Assembly (NCBI GenBank): GCA_036677375.1
Contig: JAVBWO010000028.1
Coordinates: 124,001 to 188,000, forward strand
Direction: 5' to 3'
Source of the DNA: JAVBWO01 sp036677375
Lineage (GTDB): Bacteria > Bacillota > Dehalobacteriia > UBA4068 > UBA4997
DNA: 64,000 nt
Under the pieces are notes generated by a model. That model saw nothing but the letters and a program-made list of their open reading frames with translations, ran no database searches and had not been told where the DNA came from. This document shows positions 17,473 through 25,088 of this stretch, piece by piece (the first letter of the stretch is position 1; each line of letters begins with the position of its first letter). The translations under genes were made by a program, and so were the position numbers.

Positions 17473-17532
17473 TTATCTCGTCCCCTGCTGAATAGGGAGT
17501 GCTGCGGACTGCCGACGGTCAACCGGCATCAT
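17473..17532 (-). CDS. 19-aa leader peptide upstream of xis
   Basis: A short ORF (MMPVDRRQSAALPIQQGTR) with a strong GGAGGGGTGAG Shine-Dalgarno about 8 bases upstream. It ends 30 bp before the attenuator-like hairpin at 17411-17443. No codon bias pointing to one amino acid is evident. It is probably a regulatory leader. Confidence 0.5.
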   Translation of the reverse strand: MMPVDRRQSAALPIQQGTR

Positions 17533-17827
17533 GGGAATCTCACCCCTCCGAGGAACGCTCCGAGCCGCCTGTCTCAAGGACAGACGGAAGTATCATTGTA
17601 CCCAACTTCTACATCGTCGCAAGCAGCCACACCACATGACTGTTATAGCTCTCCGGTGATCGCTCGCTCCAAACGGAGGTCTTGGCGTCGGAAACTGTGT
17701 TGCTACGCAGAAGCGGAAAGATCCGCAGCACTGACTATTCAGTTTTCAAGGAACATGAGAAGGATTACTGTCCTCTCACCTTACTACGGACATCTCAAGG
17801 CGTTTTTTTGACATGCTCTGCAAAAAA
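17533..17827 (-). promoter_or_regulatory. untranslated region between rep remnant and xis leader
   Basis: About 295 bp with no convincing ORF on either strand. On the minus strand it is rich in short paired segments (CCGTCTGTCCTTGAGACAGGCGG, GGAGCGTTCC), fitting a folded leader RNA upstream of the leader peptide. Confidence 0.35.
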
Positions 17828-17987
17828 TCAGAAAAGTTTTTTTGCTCGCTTTCTGATGCGTCCTATGGTCCGGGTGACGTTTGCAACATCAATTCCGGTT
17901 TCCTTCGCATAAGTCAGATATTTCATTCCGTCTACAATGCAATGCTTGTATACATCCGCTTCCCTTGCGGTGAGTGATCTTAATTGT
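17828..17987 (-). pseudogene. sigma-70 region 4-like HTH fragment
   Basis: The frame encodes SLTAREADVYKHCIVDGMKY...IGRIRKRAKKLF and a stop, which resembles the sigma region 4 / LuxR-type HTH. It is out of frame (+2) with the upstream replication gene, overlaps its end, and has no ATG/GTG/TTG start before an upstream stop. It is a fragment left by truncation or a frameshifted tail, though a rare start codon cannot be excluded. Confidence 0.45.
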
Positions 17988-18789
17988 CCATCGTCAGGGA
18001 TGCGTTATAGAGCGTGGTCAGAAGATAGCTTCTGATGTTCCTGATGTCTGACGGGTTCTTTTGCAACGTCTCAAAGACGTATTCGATGTGGCTGCTGTTG
18101 AGCTTTAGGAATCGGCTTTTGACTACCTGCTGCGACATATCCTCACCGTTGATGCGGACTGTCGGATTCTTGGAGCAGACAGCATCCAGCATGATTTCTA
18201 CGATTTCATCAAGCCGGTCTGCGTTATCTCGGGTTACAAGAATGTCGTACTCTATGTTCTCCATGATCATTTCTCGATAGATTTCTCGCTCTTCCATCTC
18301 ATCCATCCCATCAGAGATGCCGAAGGCTGAGTGATTGATTGATGGATTACTTATTGAGTTCGTTTTTAATCCTTGGATAATTGATTTCTTATTAGTATTG
18401 AATTGCGGCAGGTTCTCCGATTTCGGTTTGACCGCTGCCGGATTTGCCGTGTTCGGGTTCCCCGTATGCGGGCTGTCCGATGACGGTATGGCAGACTGCG
18501 GCACCTCAAAGATCGTATATTCAATCTTCGAAAAGCTGCCGTTTTCTCTGCGGCTTTGTTTGCGGATAATATACCCGGCTTTCTCAAGCTCGCTGATCGC
18601 CGACCGGGTTGACTCAAGTCCGTCCGTGGAAAGCGTAGCCAAACCGCGCAAGGAAAATTCCCAATTATCCGGGAAAGAGAGTATTTGAGAGAGCATCCCT
18701 TTTGCCTTGAGAGAGAGCTTACGATTTTTTAAATGATGGTTGCTCATCGTTGTGAAATCTCTCGTTTTGCTTACTCGATACACTGCCAT
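17980..18789 (-). CDS. replication-initiator-like HTH protein (DUF6017-like C-terminus)
   Basis: A 269-residue protein with an N-terminal winged helix (LKAKGMLSQILSFPDNWEFSLRGLATLS, residues about 27-55) as in RepA_N-like initiators. A low-complexity linker (about 110-160) leads to a C-terminal DUF6017-like domain (NADRLDEIVEIMLDAVCS, VVKSRFLKLNSSHIEYVFETL). It ends early at TLYNASLTMDN, where relatives run on for a short tail. Such proteins are common in Clostridia integrative elements and are thought to support replication of the excised form. That role is inferred. Confidence 0.65.
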   Translation of the reverse strand: MAVYRVSKTRDFTTMSNHHLKNRKLSLKAKGMLSQILSFPDNWEFSLRGLATLSTDGLESTRSAISELEKAGYIIRKQSRRENGSFSKIEYTIFEVPQSAIPSSDSPHTGNPNTANPAAVKPKSENLPQFNTNKKSIIQGLKTNSISNPSINHSAFGISDGMDEMEEREIYREMIMENIEYDILVTRDNADRLDEIVEIMLDAVCSKNPTVRINGEDMSQQVVKSRFLKLNSSHIEYVFETLQKNPSDIRNIRSYLLTTLYNASLTMDN

Positions 18790-18825
18790 AAGCTCACCCC
18801 CCTTTCACGGCAGCGTATGAGTCCT

Positions 18826-19029
18826 TTATTTGACTTTAACGATTAATGTGATTGTGCCGGGAGAGTACGGACACTCGCAGAACACACAGGACTGATGAAT
18901 CCAGTACGGACGATGGAAACGACAAGTTCGGCATTCAGGACAGAGACCATCGCAGCCGCTATCATAGTATTTATGGGGCATTTCTTTCATCAGAGAATCA
19001 AATGCCAAAGTGCATTCTTTTGGGTACAT
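18826..19029 (-). CDS. small Cys-rich protein
   Basis: 67 residues with cysteines in the pattern C-x3-C-x2-C-x2-C (CDGLCPECRTC) and C-x2-C-x-C (CVFCEC), suggesting a zinc ribbon. The start at 19029 is preferred over one 8 codons upstream because GGAGG lies 8 bases before it. It is between the replication gene and a terminator. Function unknown; products of this type are common passengers near replication genes in Clostridia elements. Confidence 0.55.
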   Translation of the reverse strand: MYPKECTLAFDSLMKEMPHKYYDSGCDGLCPECRTCRFHRPYWIHQSCVFCECPYSPGTITLIVKVK

Positions 19030-19060
19030 CGGTAGAACCTCCAATCTGAGCAAAATAAAA

Positions 19061-19103
19061 AAGCCCCATCATTGTTCTGCTATGCGCAGTGCAATGATGG
19101 GGC
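19061..19103. terminator. bidirectional terminator
   Basis: A perfect 12-bp stem GCCCCATCATTG / CAATGATGGGGC around a 17-base loop, flanked by AAAAAA on the left and GGTTTTC on the right. It separates the 19121 gene from the genes to its left, although all are on the minus strand. Confidence 0.75.
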
Positions 19104-19120
19104 GGTTTTCTGTTATGAAC

Positions 19121-19723
19121 TTATATTTGATATTTTGAGTAGAAGTCCTCAATGAACAGCTTATGCCGGAAGGACTTGGTGTTGATGCAATACGCCTTTG
19201 GAGAGGCAAGAAACTCGGCCGCAGAGACCTTCGGGATGAGTAAGGTGCCCGATATACTAAATGCCTTGAGCTGTTTCTGATTGCACCATCTGATCACGGT
19301 TGTCCGGCAGTAGCCTAAAAAGATTGCAAACTCATATGTAGTCATCAAATCATTGTAGTCCGTCAGCTCGTTTTCAAAATACTGACGGAGCAATTCGCTT
19401 TGCTCCGGTGTAAGAGACATCAACTTGTCTTTGCCGGTATCCTTGGATTTCCCGTACCCTGATCGGGTCAGATACCAGCCATCAGCAGCTCTAAACTTTT
19501 CAGGGCTGACAATCCGCTCCTGCATATAGCGGATAACATCTTTGGTTTTGATTGTATAGCGACGGGTTTTCTTTCTTGAATCTTTGCAGGGAACAAGACC
19601 GGTTTGCAGAAGGAAGAGCGCAGTCGCTTTGCTAATATGCGCCACCTTGTAAAACTGATCCTTGCTCATCGTTTTTGGATAAGCTTTTTTGACTTCCTCG
19701 TAGTCCTTAAACTTCTCGATCAT
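19121..19723 (-). CDS. HTH/excisionase-like regulatory protein of the element
   Basis: A 200-residue protein with two DNA-binding-like segments: DQFYKVAHISKATALFLLQTGLVPCKDSRKKTRRYTIKTKDVIRYMQ-like N-terminal half (residues about 20-70) and a MTTYEFAIFLGYCRTTVIRWCNQKQLKAFSISGTLLIPK-like C-terminal half (about 127-165). Each resembles a MerR-type winged helix. The start follows AAAGGTGG. It sits nearest the right att site, with one copy of the 22-bp inverted repeat 22 bp upstream of its start. A regulator or recombination accessory is likely; not assigned to a named family. Confidence 0.55.
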   Translation of the reverse strand: MIEKFKDYEEVKKAYPKTMSKDQFYKVAHISKATALFLLQTGLVPCKDSRKKTRRYTIKTKDVIRYMQERIVSPEKFRAADGWYLTRSGYGKSKDTGKDKLMSLTPEQSELLRQYFENELTDYNDLMTTYEFAIFLGYCRTTVIRWCNQKQLKAFSISGTLLIPKVSAAEFLASPKAYCINTKSFRHKLFIEDFYSKYQI

Positions 19724-19745
19724 GCAGATTCCACCTTTCCATTTT

Positions 19746-19767
19746 CAGTTGACGGTAGGTGTCTCTG
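19746..19767. repeat. 22-bp inverted repeat, copy 2
   Basis: Perfect reverse complement of 17021-17042. It lies 22 bp upstream of the minus-strand gene starting at 19723. The two copies enclose 2.7 kb including xis, rep, the Cys-rich gene and this gene. Confidence 0.7.
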
Positions 19768-19797
19768 CACTGCGTTATCTACAAGTTGTCCTGTGGC

Positions 19798-19935
19798 GTT
19801 CTCCCCTAATTCTCCCCAAAGTGCTTAATTCTCCCCGGAATCGGCTCAAAATCGAAAAACATTCGAACTGCTTGCGGCACAAGGGTTTTCACGATTTTGA
19901 GAGACAAATGGCTCGAAAAACCTTGATCTTACTGG
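19798..19935. repeat. right-end repeat cluster (probable integrase arm sites)
   Basis: TTCTCCCC occurs three times (19799-19806, 19810-19817, 19829-19836). The segment 19911-19935 matches 21 of 25 bases at 15536-15560 near the left end. It is located 70-200 bp inside the right att core. Confidence 0.55.
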
Positions 19936-20001
19936 CTTCCGCAGCTTCCGCTATTGGCTGCTCAGGTCGCTGTTTTTCCCTAAAGTACAAATAGAGGACT
20001 T

Positions 20002-20060
20002 TGACTCGAAATCAGTTTGCGAGCAATCGCACGTGGGTTCGAATCCCACCCTCTCCGCCA
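20002..20060 (+). pseudogene. 3' half of the split host tRNA-Ser(CGA)
   Basis: TGACTCGAAATCA followed by a variable arm (GCGAGCAATCGC), T arm GTGGGTTCGAATCCCAC, acceptor strand CCTCTCC, discriminator G and CCA. It completes the 5' half at 15471-15513 to an 89-nt tRNA when the intervening 4.5 kb is removed. It is followed by the original tRNA terminator. Confidence 0.85.
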
Positions 20061-20097
20061 TTCTTGGTATCAGTTTTTCTGGTACCGCCATGCAGGG

Positions 20098-20150
20098 GCA
20101 TTGCCGGACTTGCACGATGATTCGTGCAGTCTTGCAATGCTTCTTTTTTT
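20098..20150 (+). terminator. terminator of the host tRNA-Ser
   Basis: Outer stem GCATTGC / GCAATGC with an inner GCACGA / TCGTGC stem and a TTCTTTTTTT tail immediately downstream. It lies 38 bp after the tRNA 3' half. Confidence 0.85.
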
Positions 20151-20478
20151 ATAATCCGCATATACCATAACGTATTTAAGTACAGCCTGATGATATGCTT
20201 GCAGTACAACTCGTTTGCGGACAAGACGGACATAGCTTGCTTTCATTTTATTGGGCTCTAATTTGTTTGTTTATAAGTTTACATAAACTGGCAGAAAGCA
20301 CTATTGTAGAAAAATCAAATATATAAATAACCAGTTAGGCTTCAAGTGTAATAATTTAAAGAATGGTCAATATTGTCAAAATATACATGAAATTAAGACG
20401 GTTTTTTGTGAATGTAGCTAATTGGAGCATTTTTGTTAGCATGCTATAATTATTAATGTCAAAGATTAGTAATGCTCC
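20151..20478. other. AT-rich intergenic stretch, no gene seen
   Basis: About 330 bp with no credible ORF, RNA or strong repeat on either strand; low GC compared with the flanks. It separates the tRNA locus from a set of gene remnants. Confidence 0.5.
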
Positions 20479-20667
20479 TTGACTGTAGGTAAAAAAGCAG
20501 ACGTCGTAATTTTTGATGCAGATCAAGTGATTGATATGTCAACTTTTGGGAATCCGAGACAATATCCTAGAGGAATCGAAACGGTGATTATCAATGGGAA
20601 CATTGTTCTCGACAAAGGAAAGAGGACCAATATTTTAAGTGGCCAAGTAATAAGAGCGGTGCGATAG
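20479..20667 (+). pseudogene. C-terminal remnant of an amidohydrolase (D-aminoacylase-like)
   Basis: 62 codons matching the last part of N-acyl-D-amino-acid deacylase / amidohydrolase proteins: VGKKADVVIFDADQVIDMSTFGNPRQYPRGIETVIINGNIV. The TIM-barrel catalytic region is missing and nothing upstream in frame restores it. Residual evidence of a deletion in this stretch. Confidence 0.7.
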
Positions 20668-20867
20668 ACTGCTCCCTGTAAAATGCCCCCGTTTTTTTCA
20701 TCACAAAGAAAAGGCTCTATATGGAAGAAGTATAATAAACTGGACACCAAGATAAGAGCAAATGAATCGGTACTTTTATCACTGCCCAAGCGCTTAAAAT
20801 GATAACCAGATTTCTGACTGAAGCGCCTTTTTTATGCAGCATCACGCACAGTGGAAACGCTGCGTAG
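20668..20867. other. decayed intergenic sequence
   Basis: About 200 bp containing no intact gene. A segment GAAGCGCCTTTTTT near 20820 follows a weak complementary AAGCGCTT and may be an old terminator. It lies between two pseudogenes. Confidence 0.35.
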
Positions 20868-21424
20868 ATTGGGCCCGCGGATATACTTCCAAGGGTAAAG
20901 GGCGCGACGGTGCATCATCAGCATGAAACCTGTTCTGTGCTTGACGTTATTTTGTCGGGAAAGCTTATTGCATATTCCTTATCGGAAAATGGTTCCGCAA
21001 TTACAATGTTCGAGTTTCAGAAAAACAATATCATCGGAGCCAATTTGCTGTTTGGAGAAAACACCAACTATCCATTGAATATTTACGGCGTAACACCTTG
21101 CGACGTGATTCATATATCGAGAGAAGTGGTTATGGATTTTCTGCATGACTATCACTTTGTCATGCGGTATATAAAATCTTTGTCTCTGAATTCCCAAGGC
21201 ATGAATCGAAAGATTACAATGCTGACCCAAAAAACGCTGCGCGAGAATTTAATGGACTATCTCAAGCAACAATCCATTATTCAAGGCTCTTCAAAAATCG
21301 TCCTTCCTTTTATCAAAAAAGAACTGGCAGACTAGGCGTGCAACGACCGTCGCTGTTCAGGGAACTGAAAAAAATGAAGGACGAGGGAATCATTGAAATT
21401 GATAACCGCACGATTCAACTATAA
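20868..21424 (+). pseudogene. degenerate Crp/Fnr-family regulator
   Basis: The frame from DILPRVKGATVHHQHETCSVLDVILSGKL to FIKKELAD is a cyclic-nucleotide-binding-like domain plus the start of a Crp-type HTH. It then hits TAG at 21333. Reading on in another frame from 21337 gives GVQRPSLFRELKKMKDEGIIEIDNRTIQL and a stop at 21422-21424, the expected recognition helix and tail. A small deletion of about four bases therefore killed it; the N-terminus is also missing. It lies next to an intact paralog on the opposite strand. Confidence 0.8.
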
Positions 21425-22078
21425 CAGCTCAAACTGATTTTTGTGAAACCTTAGAATGCCGTCATCCCGGAGCTTGGAAAGCTCGGCCGACATGGCGCTG
21501 CGGTCGACGGAAAGGTAGTCCGCCAGTTCCTGCCGGTTGAAAGGAATGCAAAAATGACTGCCTCCCGATTTCTTGGCCTCAGCCGAAAGGTAGGCCAGGA
21601 GCTTTTCGCGGGTGGTACGTTTTGAGGTAAATTCAATTTTCTGCGTCAGCGATATATTTTTCATTGATACGATATTCAACATATTCTGAATGAGCCTGCT
21701 GTGAAATCCGCACGCCTTGGCGCATGGAATGGCAAGCTTGTGACAATCAATAAATAGAAGTTCGCTTTCGGTCGTTGTGATCACACTGACCGGAAGCGTT
21801 TTCATTTCCGCACAGGCAAAGGACTCTCCAAACAGATTCCCGGTATCGATTATGGCAAGAATGCTTCTGTTTCCGTAATAGTCGTCCTGCACGACCTGAA
21901 CCTGTCCCGATAGAACAATGCCGAATCGTTCGATGCTTTCGCCGCTGGAAAATACGGTTTGACCTTTTTCAAAATGAACCGATTTCGCGGCCAGGCACGA
22001 TAAAAGCGGCTGTAAATCAGCCTCTTCAATGCCCTTGAATAATTTTACTGTTTTCAGCACATCCAAATAATTTTTCAT
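21419..22078 (-). CDS. Crp/Fnr-family transcriptional regulator (HcpR-like by context)
   Basis: A 219-residue protein with an N-terminal beta-roll sensor domain (FSSGESIERFGIVLSGQVQVVQDDYYGNRSILAIIDTG region), a long dimerisation helix and a C-terminal HTH (FNRQELADYLSVDRSAMSAELSKLRDDGILRF). There is no N-terminal cysteine cluster as in FNR. It diverges from the iron-sulfur/hcp gene set 115 bp away, which suggests it controls that set in response to nitrosative stress, as HcpR-type regulators do. A 14-bp palindrome lies 13 bp upstream of its start and may be its operator. The HcpR assignment is inference from position. Confidence 0.8.
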   Translation of the reverse strand: MKNYLDVLKTVKLFKGIEEADLQPLLSCLAAKSVHFEKGQTVFSSGESIERFGIVLSGQVQVVQDDYYGNRSILAIIDTGNLFGESFACAEMKTLPVSVITTTESELLFIDCHKLAIPCAKACGFHSRLIQNMLNIVSMKNISLTQKIEFTSKRTTREKLLAYLSAEAKKSGGSHFCIPFNRQELADYLSVDRSAMSAELSKLRDDGILRFHKNQFELL

Positions 22079-22091
22079 AAAATCCTCTTTC

Positions 22092-22105
22092 GTTGGAATT
22101 CCAAC
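22092..22105. promoter_or_regulatory. perfect 14-bp palindrome, candidate Crp-type operator
   Basis: GTTGGAATTCCAAC lies between the divergent Crp/Fnr regulator and the 4Fe-4S/hcp genes, 13 bp before the regulator ATG. Its symmetry suits a Crp-family dimer. It could mediate autoregulation and control of the divergent operon. Confidence 0.5.
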
Positions 22106-22193
22106 CGACTTATTATCTTAAGGATAGTAAACTCAAGACATAAAGTCAATAATATCCTGAAGAAACGCACTCGGAAAAAGAGGTGAACGAAAC

Positions 22194-22898
22194 ATGATTC
22201 GAAAAATTATCAGAATTGATGAAGAAAAATGTAACGGCTGCGGTTTATGCGCAAAAGCCTGTCACGAAGGGGCAATCGGAATGGTAAAAGGAAAGGCTAA
22301 GCTCCTCCGGGACGATTATTGCGACGGTCTCGGAGACTGCCTGCCGGCCTGCCAGACAGGAGCTATCAGCTTTGAGGAACGCGAAGCGAAGGAATACGAC
22401 GAAGCCGCTGTGAAGAAAAGCAAGCTGAGCAAACAGGAAGAAACGGTAGCCTGCGGATGCCCGGGCACACAGTCTAAAACCATCCATCGGGAAAACAAAT
22501 ATGAAGCCGTTCATCCCAATATCAGCGAAAACAGAAGCCAGTTGTCACAGTGGCCCGTCCAAATCAAACTTGCGCCGATCAACGCTCCGTATTTCGCGGA
22601 CGCCAACCTCCTGATCGCCGCCGACTGTACGGCCTATGCTTACGGAGATTTTCACAACAGGTTTATCCGAAACAAGGTGACCCTGATCGGCTGCCCCAAG
22701 CTGGATGAAGGGGATTACAGCGACAAACTCACGGAGATTATTCGAAGCAACAATATAAAAAGCGTTACGGTTGTCAGAATGGAAGTTCCCTGCTGCGGCG
22801 GGATCGAAAACGCGGTAAAAAGAGCGCTTCAAAGCAGTGGCAAAATGATTCCCTGGCAGGTTGTCACGATTTCGACCGATGGCAGAATACTTGATTGA
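22194..22898 (+). CDS. 4Fe-4S dicluster protein of the hcp locus
   Basis: 234 residues. The N-terminal ferredoxin domain has one canonical CNGCGLCAKAC motif and a second cluster motif, CDGLGDCLPAC, with altered spacing. A C-terminal domain includes conserved-looking cysteines (GCPKLD, VPCCGGIENA). This type of protein is regularly found beside hcp in anaerobes and probably delivers electrons to it. The ATG is preceded by AGAGGTGA. It is the first gene of a run through rubredoxin, hcp and ferredoxin, 115 bp from the divergent Crp-type regulator. Confidence 0.8.
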   Translation: MIRKIIRIDEEKCNGCGLCAKACHEGAIGMVKGKAKLLRDDYCDGLGDCLPACQTGAISFEEREAKEYDEAAVKKSKLSKQEETVACGCPGTQSKTIHRENKYEAVHPNISENRSQLSQWPVQIKLAPINAPYFADANLLIAADCTAYAYGDFHNRFIRNKVTLIGCPKLDEGDYSDKLTEIIRSNNIKSVTVVRMEVPCCGGIENAVKRALQSSGKMIPWQVVTISTDGRILD

Positions 22899-22914
22899 AA
22901 GGGTGGTACGCGCA

Positions 22915-23229
22915 ATGATAGAAAAAGAATATAAGCTGTCCAGAACCAATGAAAAAGCGATAGAAAAAGTCATATTTGACGAAAACCTGCATTACCTCCA
23001 CATGGTGTTCAACCAGGGCGAGGGACTGCCGGAGCATTTATCCAATTCAAATGTGTATATGACCATCATTCGCGGAAGGCTCTCCATCGGTCTTGATGAT
23101 CAGGAAATCCATGAGTACGGGGCCGGAACTCTGCTGAAAATCCCGTTTCAAGCTAAAATGAATGTCAGCAATATGCATGACGAAACGTTGGAGTTAATTG
23201 TCGTAAAAGCGCCCGCCCCAAAAAGCTGA
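22915..23229 (+). CDS. cupin-domain protein
   Basis: A 104-residue single-domain cupin: HYLHMVFNQGEGLPEHLSNSNVYMTIIRGRLSIGLDDQEIHEYGAGTLLKI contains the G-x5-H-x-H-like first motif in degenerate form and the G-D/G-x-L second motif. The start at 22915 avoids the overlap with the preceding gene that the longer frame would require. It lies 16 bp after the 4Fe-4S gene and 20 bp before rubredoxin. Role unknown; small cupins are frequent in redox-stress operons. Confidence 0.75.
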   Translation: MIEKEYKLSRTNEKAIEKVIFDENLHYLHMVFNQGEGLPEHLSNSNVYMTIIRGRLSIGLDDQEIHEYGAGTLLKIPFQAKMNVSNMHDETLELIVVKAPAPKS

Positions 23230-23249
23230 GAAACCGAGGAGGAAACCAG

Positions 23250-23414
23250 ATGAAAAAGTACAGGTGTATCCCCTGCGGGTATATCTATGATCCCGCGCTT
23301 GGCGATTCTGACAGCGGCATCGCGCCCAGCACGGCATTTGAAGATTTACCAGATGATTGGCAGTGCCCGATTTGTTTTGTCGGTAAAGATGAATTTGAAC
23401 CTGTTGAAGACTGA
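23250..23414 (+). CDS. rubredoxin
   Basis: A 54-residue electron carrier with a single iron held by four cysteines: CIPCGYIYDPALGD near the N-terminus and CPICFVGKDEF near the C-terminus, spacing and length normal for rubredoxin. GAGGAGG lies just before the ATG. It sits 21 bp upstream of hcp and is a plausible electron donor for it. Confidence 0.95.
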   Translation: MKKYRCIPCGYIYDPALGDSDSGIAPSTAFEDLPDDWQCPICFVGKDEFEPVED

Positions 23415-23435
23415 ATTTTAAAGGAGGAAGCAAAA

Positions 23436-25067
23436 ATGAGTATGTTTTGTTATCAGTGTCAGGAAACTGCCGGAGGAAAGGGCTGCGCGGTGCGTGGCGT
23501 GTGCGGAAAAACCGAAGAAGTAGCAAAGCTTCAGGATCTTCTGATTTACACGCTCAAGGGCATTTCGGAAATTGTAGTCAAAGGAAAGCTGGACGTCAAA
23601 ACACTCGGTGAAACAAATTATGAGGTGCTCAGCAGCCTGTTTATGACCATTACCAACGCGAATTTCGACGACGGATCGATTGAAAAGCAGATCATGAAAA
23701 TGATCGCCGTAAGAGACAAGCTCAGAAATTCTAATGCTTCTGCGGGTTTACACGACGCGGCGACATTCATGGTTAGTTCAAGGGAATCCATGCTGGAAAA
23801 GGCCGCTACCGTCGGTGTGCTGTCAACCGCAGACGAGGACGTGCGGTCTCTCCGCGAGATGATCATATACGGTCTTAAGGGCATAGCGGCCTACGCCGAG
23901 CACGCGAAAAACATTGGAAAAGAAGATCCGGCAGTCAACGTCTTCATCTATGAGGCGCTGGCGGCAACGCTGGACGATTCCATCTCCGCCGATGATCTGG
24001 TGGCGCTGACGCTGAAGACAGGAGAATACGGCGTCAAAGTTATGGCGCTACTGGATGAGGCCAACACCTCACGGTTCGGCAATCCTGAAATCACCGAGGT
24101 CGATATCGGCGTCAGAAAAAATCCCGCGATTTTGATTTCCGGCCACGACCTGACTGATCTGGAGCAACTTTTGGAGCAGACCAAAGACACCGGTGTGGAT
24201 GTGTATACCCACAGCGAGATGCTGCCCGCCCATTATTACCCGGCTTTCAAGAAATATGAAAATTTCGTGGGCAACTACGGCAATGCCTGGTGGAAGCAGC
24301 TTGACGAATTCGTATCCTTCCATGGCCCCATCCTCTTTACCACCAACTGCATCGTTCCGCCCAGAAGCGAGGAGGTCCGGGGCAGGATCTTTACCACAGG
24401 TTCCACCGGCTATCCAGGCTGCAAACATATTGAAGCCGATAAGAACGGCAAAAAGGATTTTTCCGAAATCATCGCGCTTGCTAAGACCCTTCCCGCGCCC
24501 GATGAGATTGAGACAGGCAGCATTGTCGGCGGCTTTGCCCATAATCAGGTGATGGCTCTGGCGGACAAGATCGTTGACGCTGTCAAATCCGGTGCAATCA
24601 AAAAGTTTTTTGTTATGGCAGGTTGTGATGGACGCATGAAGTCCAGAGAATACTACACCGAGTTTGCTGAAAAGCTGCCGAAGGACACAGTGATTCTTAC
24701 GGCGGGCTGTGCGAAGTATCGCTATAATAAACTGAAGCTGGGCGATATTGGCGGGATTCCGAGAGTTCTGGATGCCGGGCAGTGCAACGACTCCTATTCT
24801 CTGGCGGTCATTGCCCTGAAACTCAAAGAGGTGTTTGGACTCGACGATATTAACAAGCTGCCGATTGCCTTCAATATCGCCTGGTACGAACAGAAGGCCG
24901 TCATCGTTCTCTTGGCTTTGCTGTACTTGGGCGTGAAGAACATCCACCTCGGCCCCACGCTGCCAGGCTTCCTGTCTCCCAATGTGGCCAAGGTATTGGT
25001 TGAAAAATTCGGTATCGCGGCTGTCGGAACAGTTGATGATGACATCAAACTGTTCATGAATGCCTGA
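23436..25067 (+). CDS. hcp: hybrid cluster protein (hydroxylamine/NO reductase)
   Basis: 543 residues of the Hcp (prismane) family. The N-terminal cysteines follow the short-spacing pattern of the strict-anaerobe class (C5, C8, C17, C23: MFCYQCQETAGGKGC...GVCGK) and bind a 4Fe-4S cluster. Hybrid-cluster ligands appear in later segments such as FTTNCIVPP, GSTGYPGCKHIE, GCDGRMKSREYY, LTAGCAKYRYN and DAGQCNDSYSL. Known activity is reduction of hydroxylamine or nitric oxide; the physiological role is nitrosative-stress protection. It is preceded by AAGGAGG and is in a run with rubredoxin and ferredoxin. Confidence 0.97.
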   Translation: MSMFCYQCQETAGGKGCAVRGVCGKTEEVAKLQDLLIYTLKGISEIVVKGKLDVKTLGETNYEVLSSLFMTITNANFDDGSIEKQIMKMIAVRDKLRNSNASAGLHDAATFMVSSRESMLEKAATVGVLSTADEDVRSLREMIIYGLKGIAAYAEHAKNIGKEDPAVNVFIYEALAATLDDSISADDLVALTLKTGEYGVKVMALLDEANTSRFGNPEITEVDIGVRKNPAILISGHDLTDLEQLLEQTKDTGVDVYTHSEMLPAHYYPAFKKYENFVGNYGNAWWKQLDEFVSFHGPILFTTNCIVPPRSEEVRGRIFTTGSTGYPGCKHIEADKNGKKDFSEIIALAKTLPAPDEIETGSIVGGFAHNQVMALADKIVDAVKSGAIKKFFVMAGCDGRMKSREYYTEFAEKLPKDTVILTAGCAKYRYNKLKLGDIGGIPRVLDAGQCNDSYSLAVIALKLKEVFGLDDINKLPIAFNIAWYEQKAVIVLLALLYLGVKNIHLGPTLPGFLSPNVAKVLVEKFGIAAVGTVDDDIKLFMNA

Positions 25068-25088
25068 TTCAGAAAGGAATATCAGTAT

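Larger units (their letters stand above)
15501..20014. mobile_element. small integrated element in tRNA-Ser (about 4.5 kb)
   Basis: The boundaries are set by the 13-bp direct repeat TGACTCGAAATCA at 15501-15513 and 20002-20014, the anticodon-arm core of the interrupted tRNA-Ser. Between them lie, on the minus strand, a HTH protein, a Cys-rich protein, a DUF6017-like replication protein, a sigma-region-4-like fragment, xis and a tyrosine integrase, plus an intact tRNA-Ser on the plus strand. No relaxase or conjugation gene is inside, so it is an integrative or plasmid-derived element at most mobilisable in trans. Confidence 0.8.

Noticed and set aside
17452..17811. 119-codon plus-strand ORF in the element leader region
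   Set aside because: No ribosome site, no recognisable fold, low-complexity Ser/Arg-rich composition, and it lies antisense to a leader with a hairpin and leader peptide.
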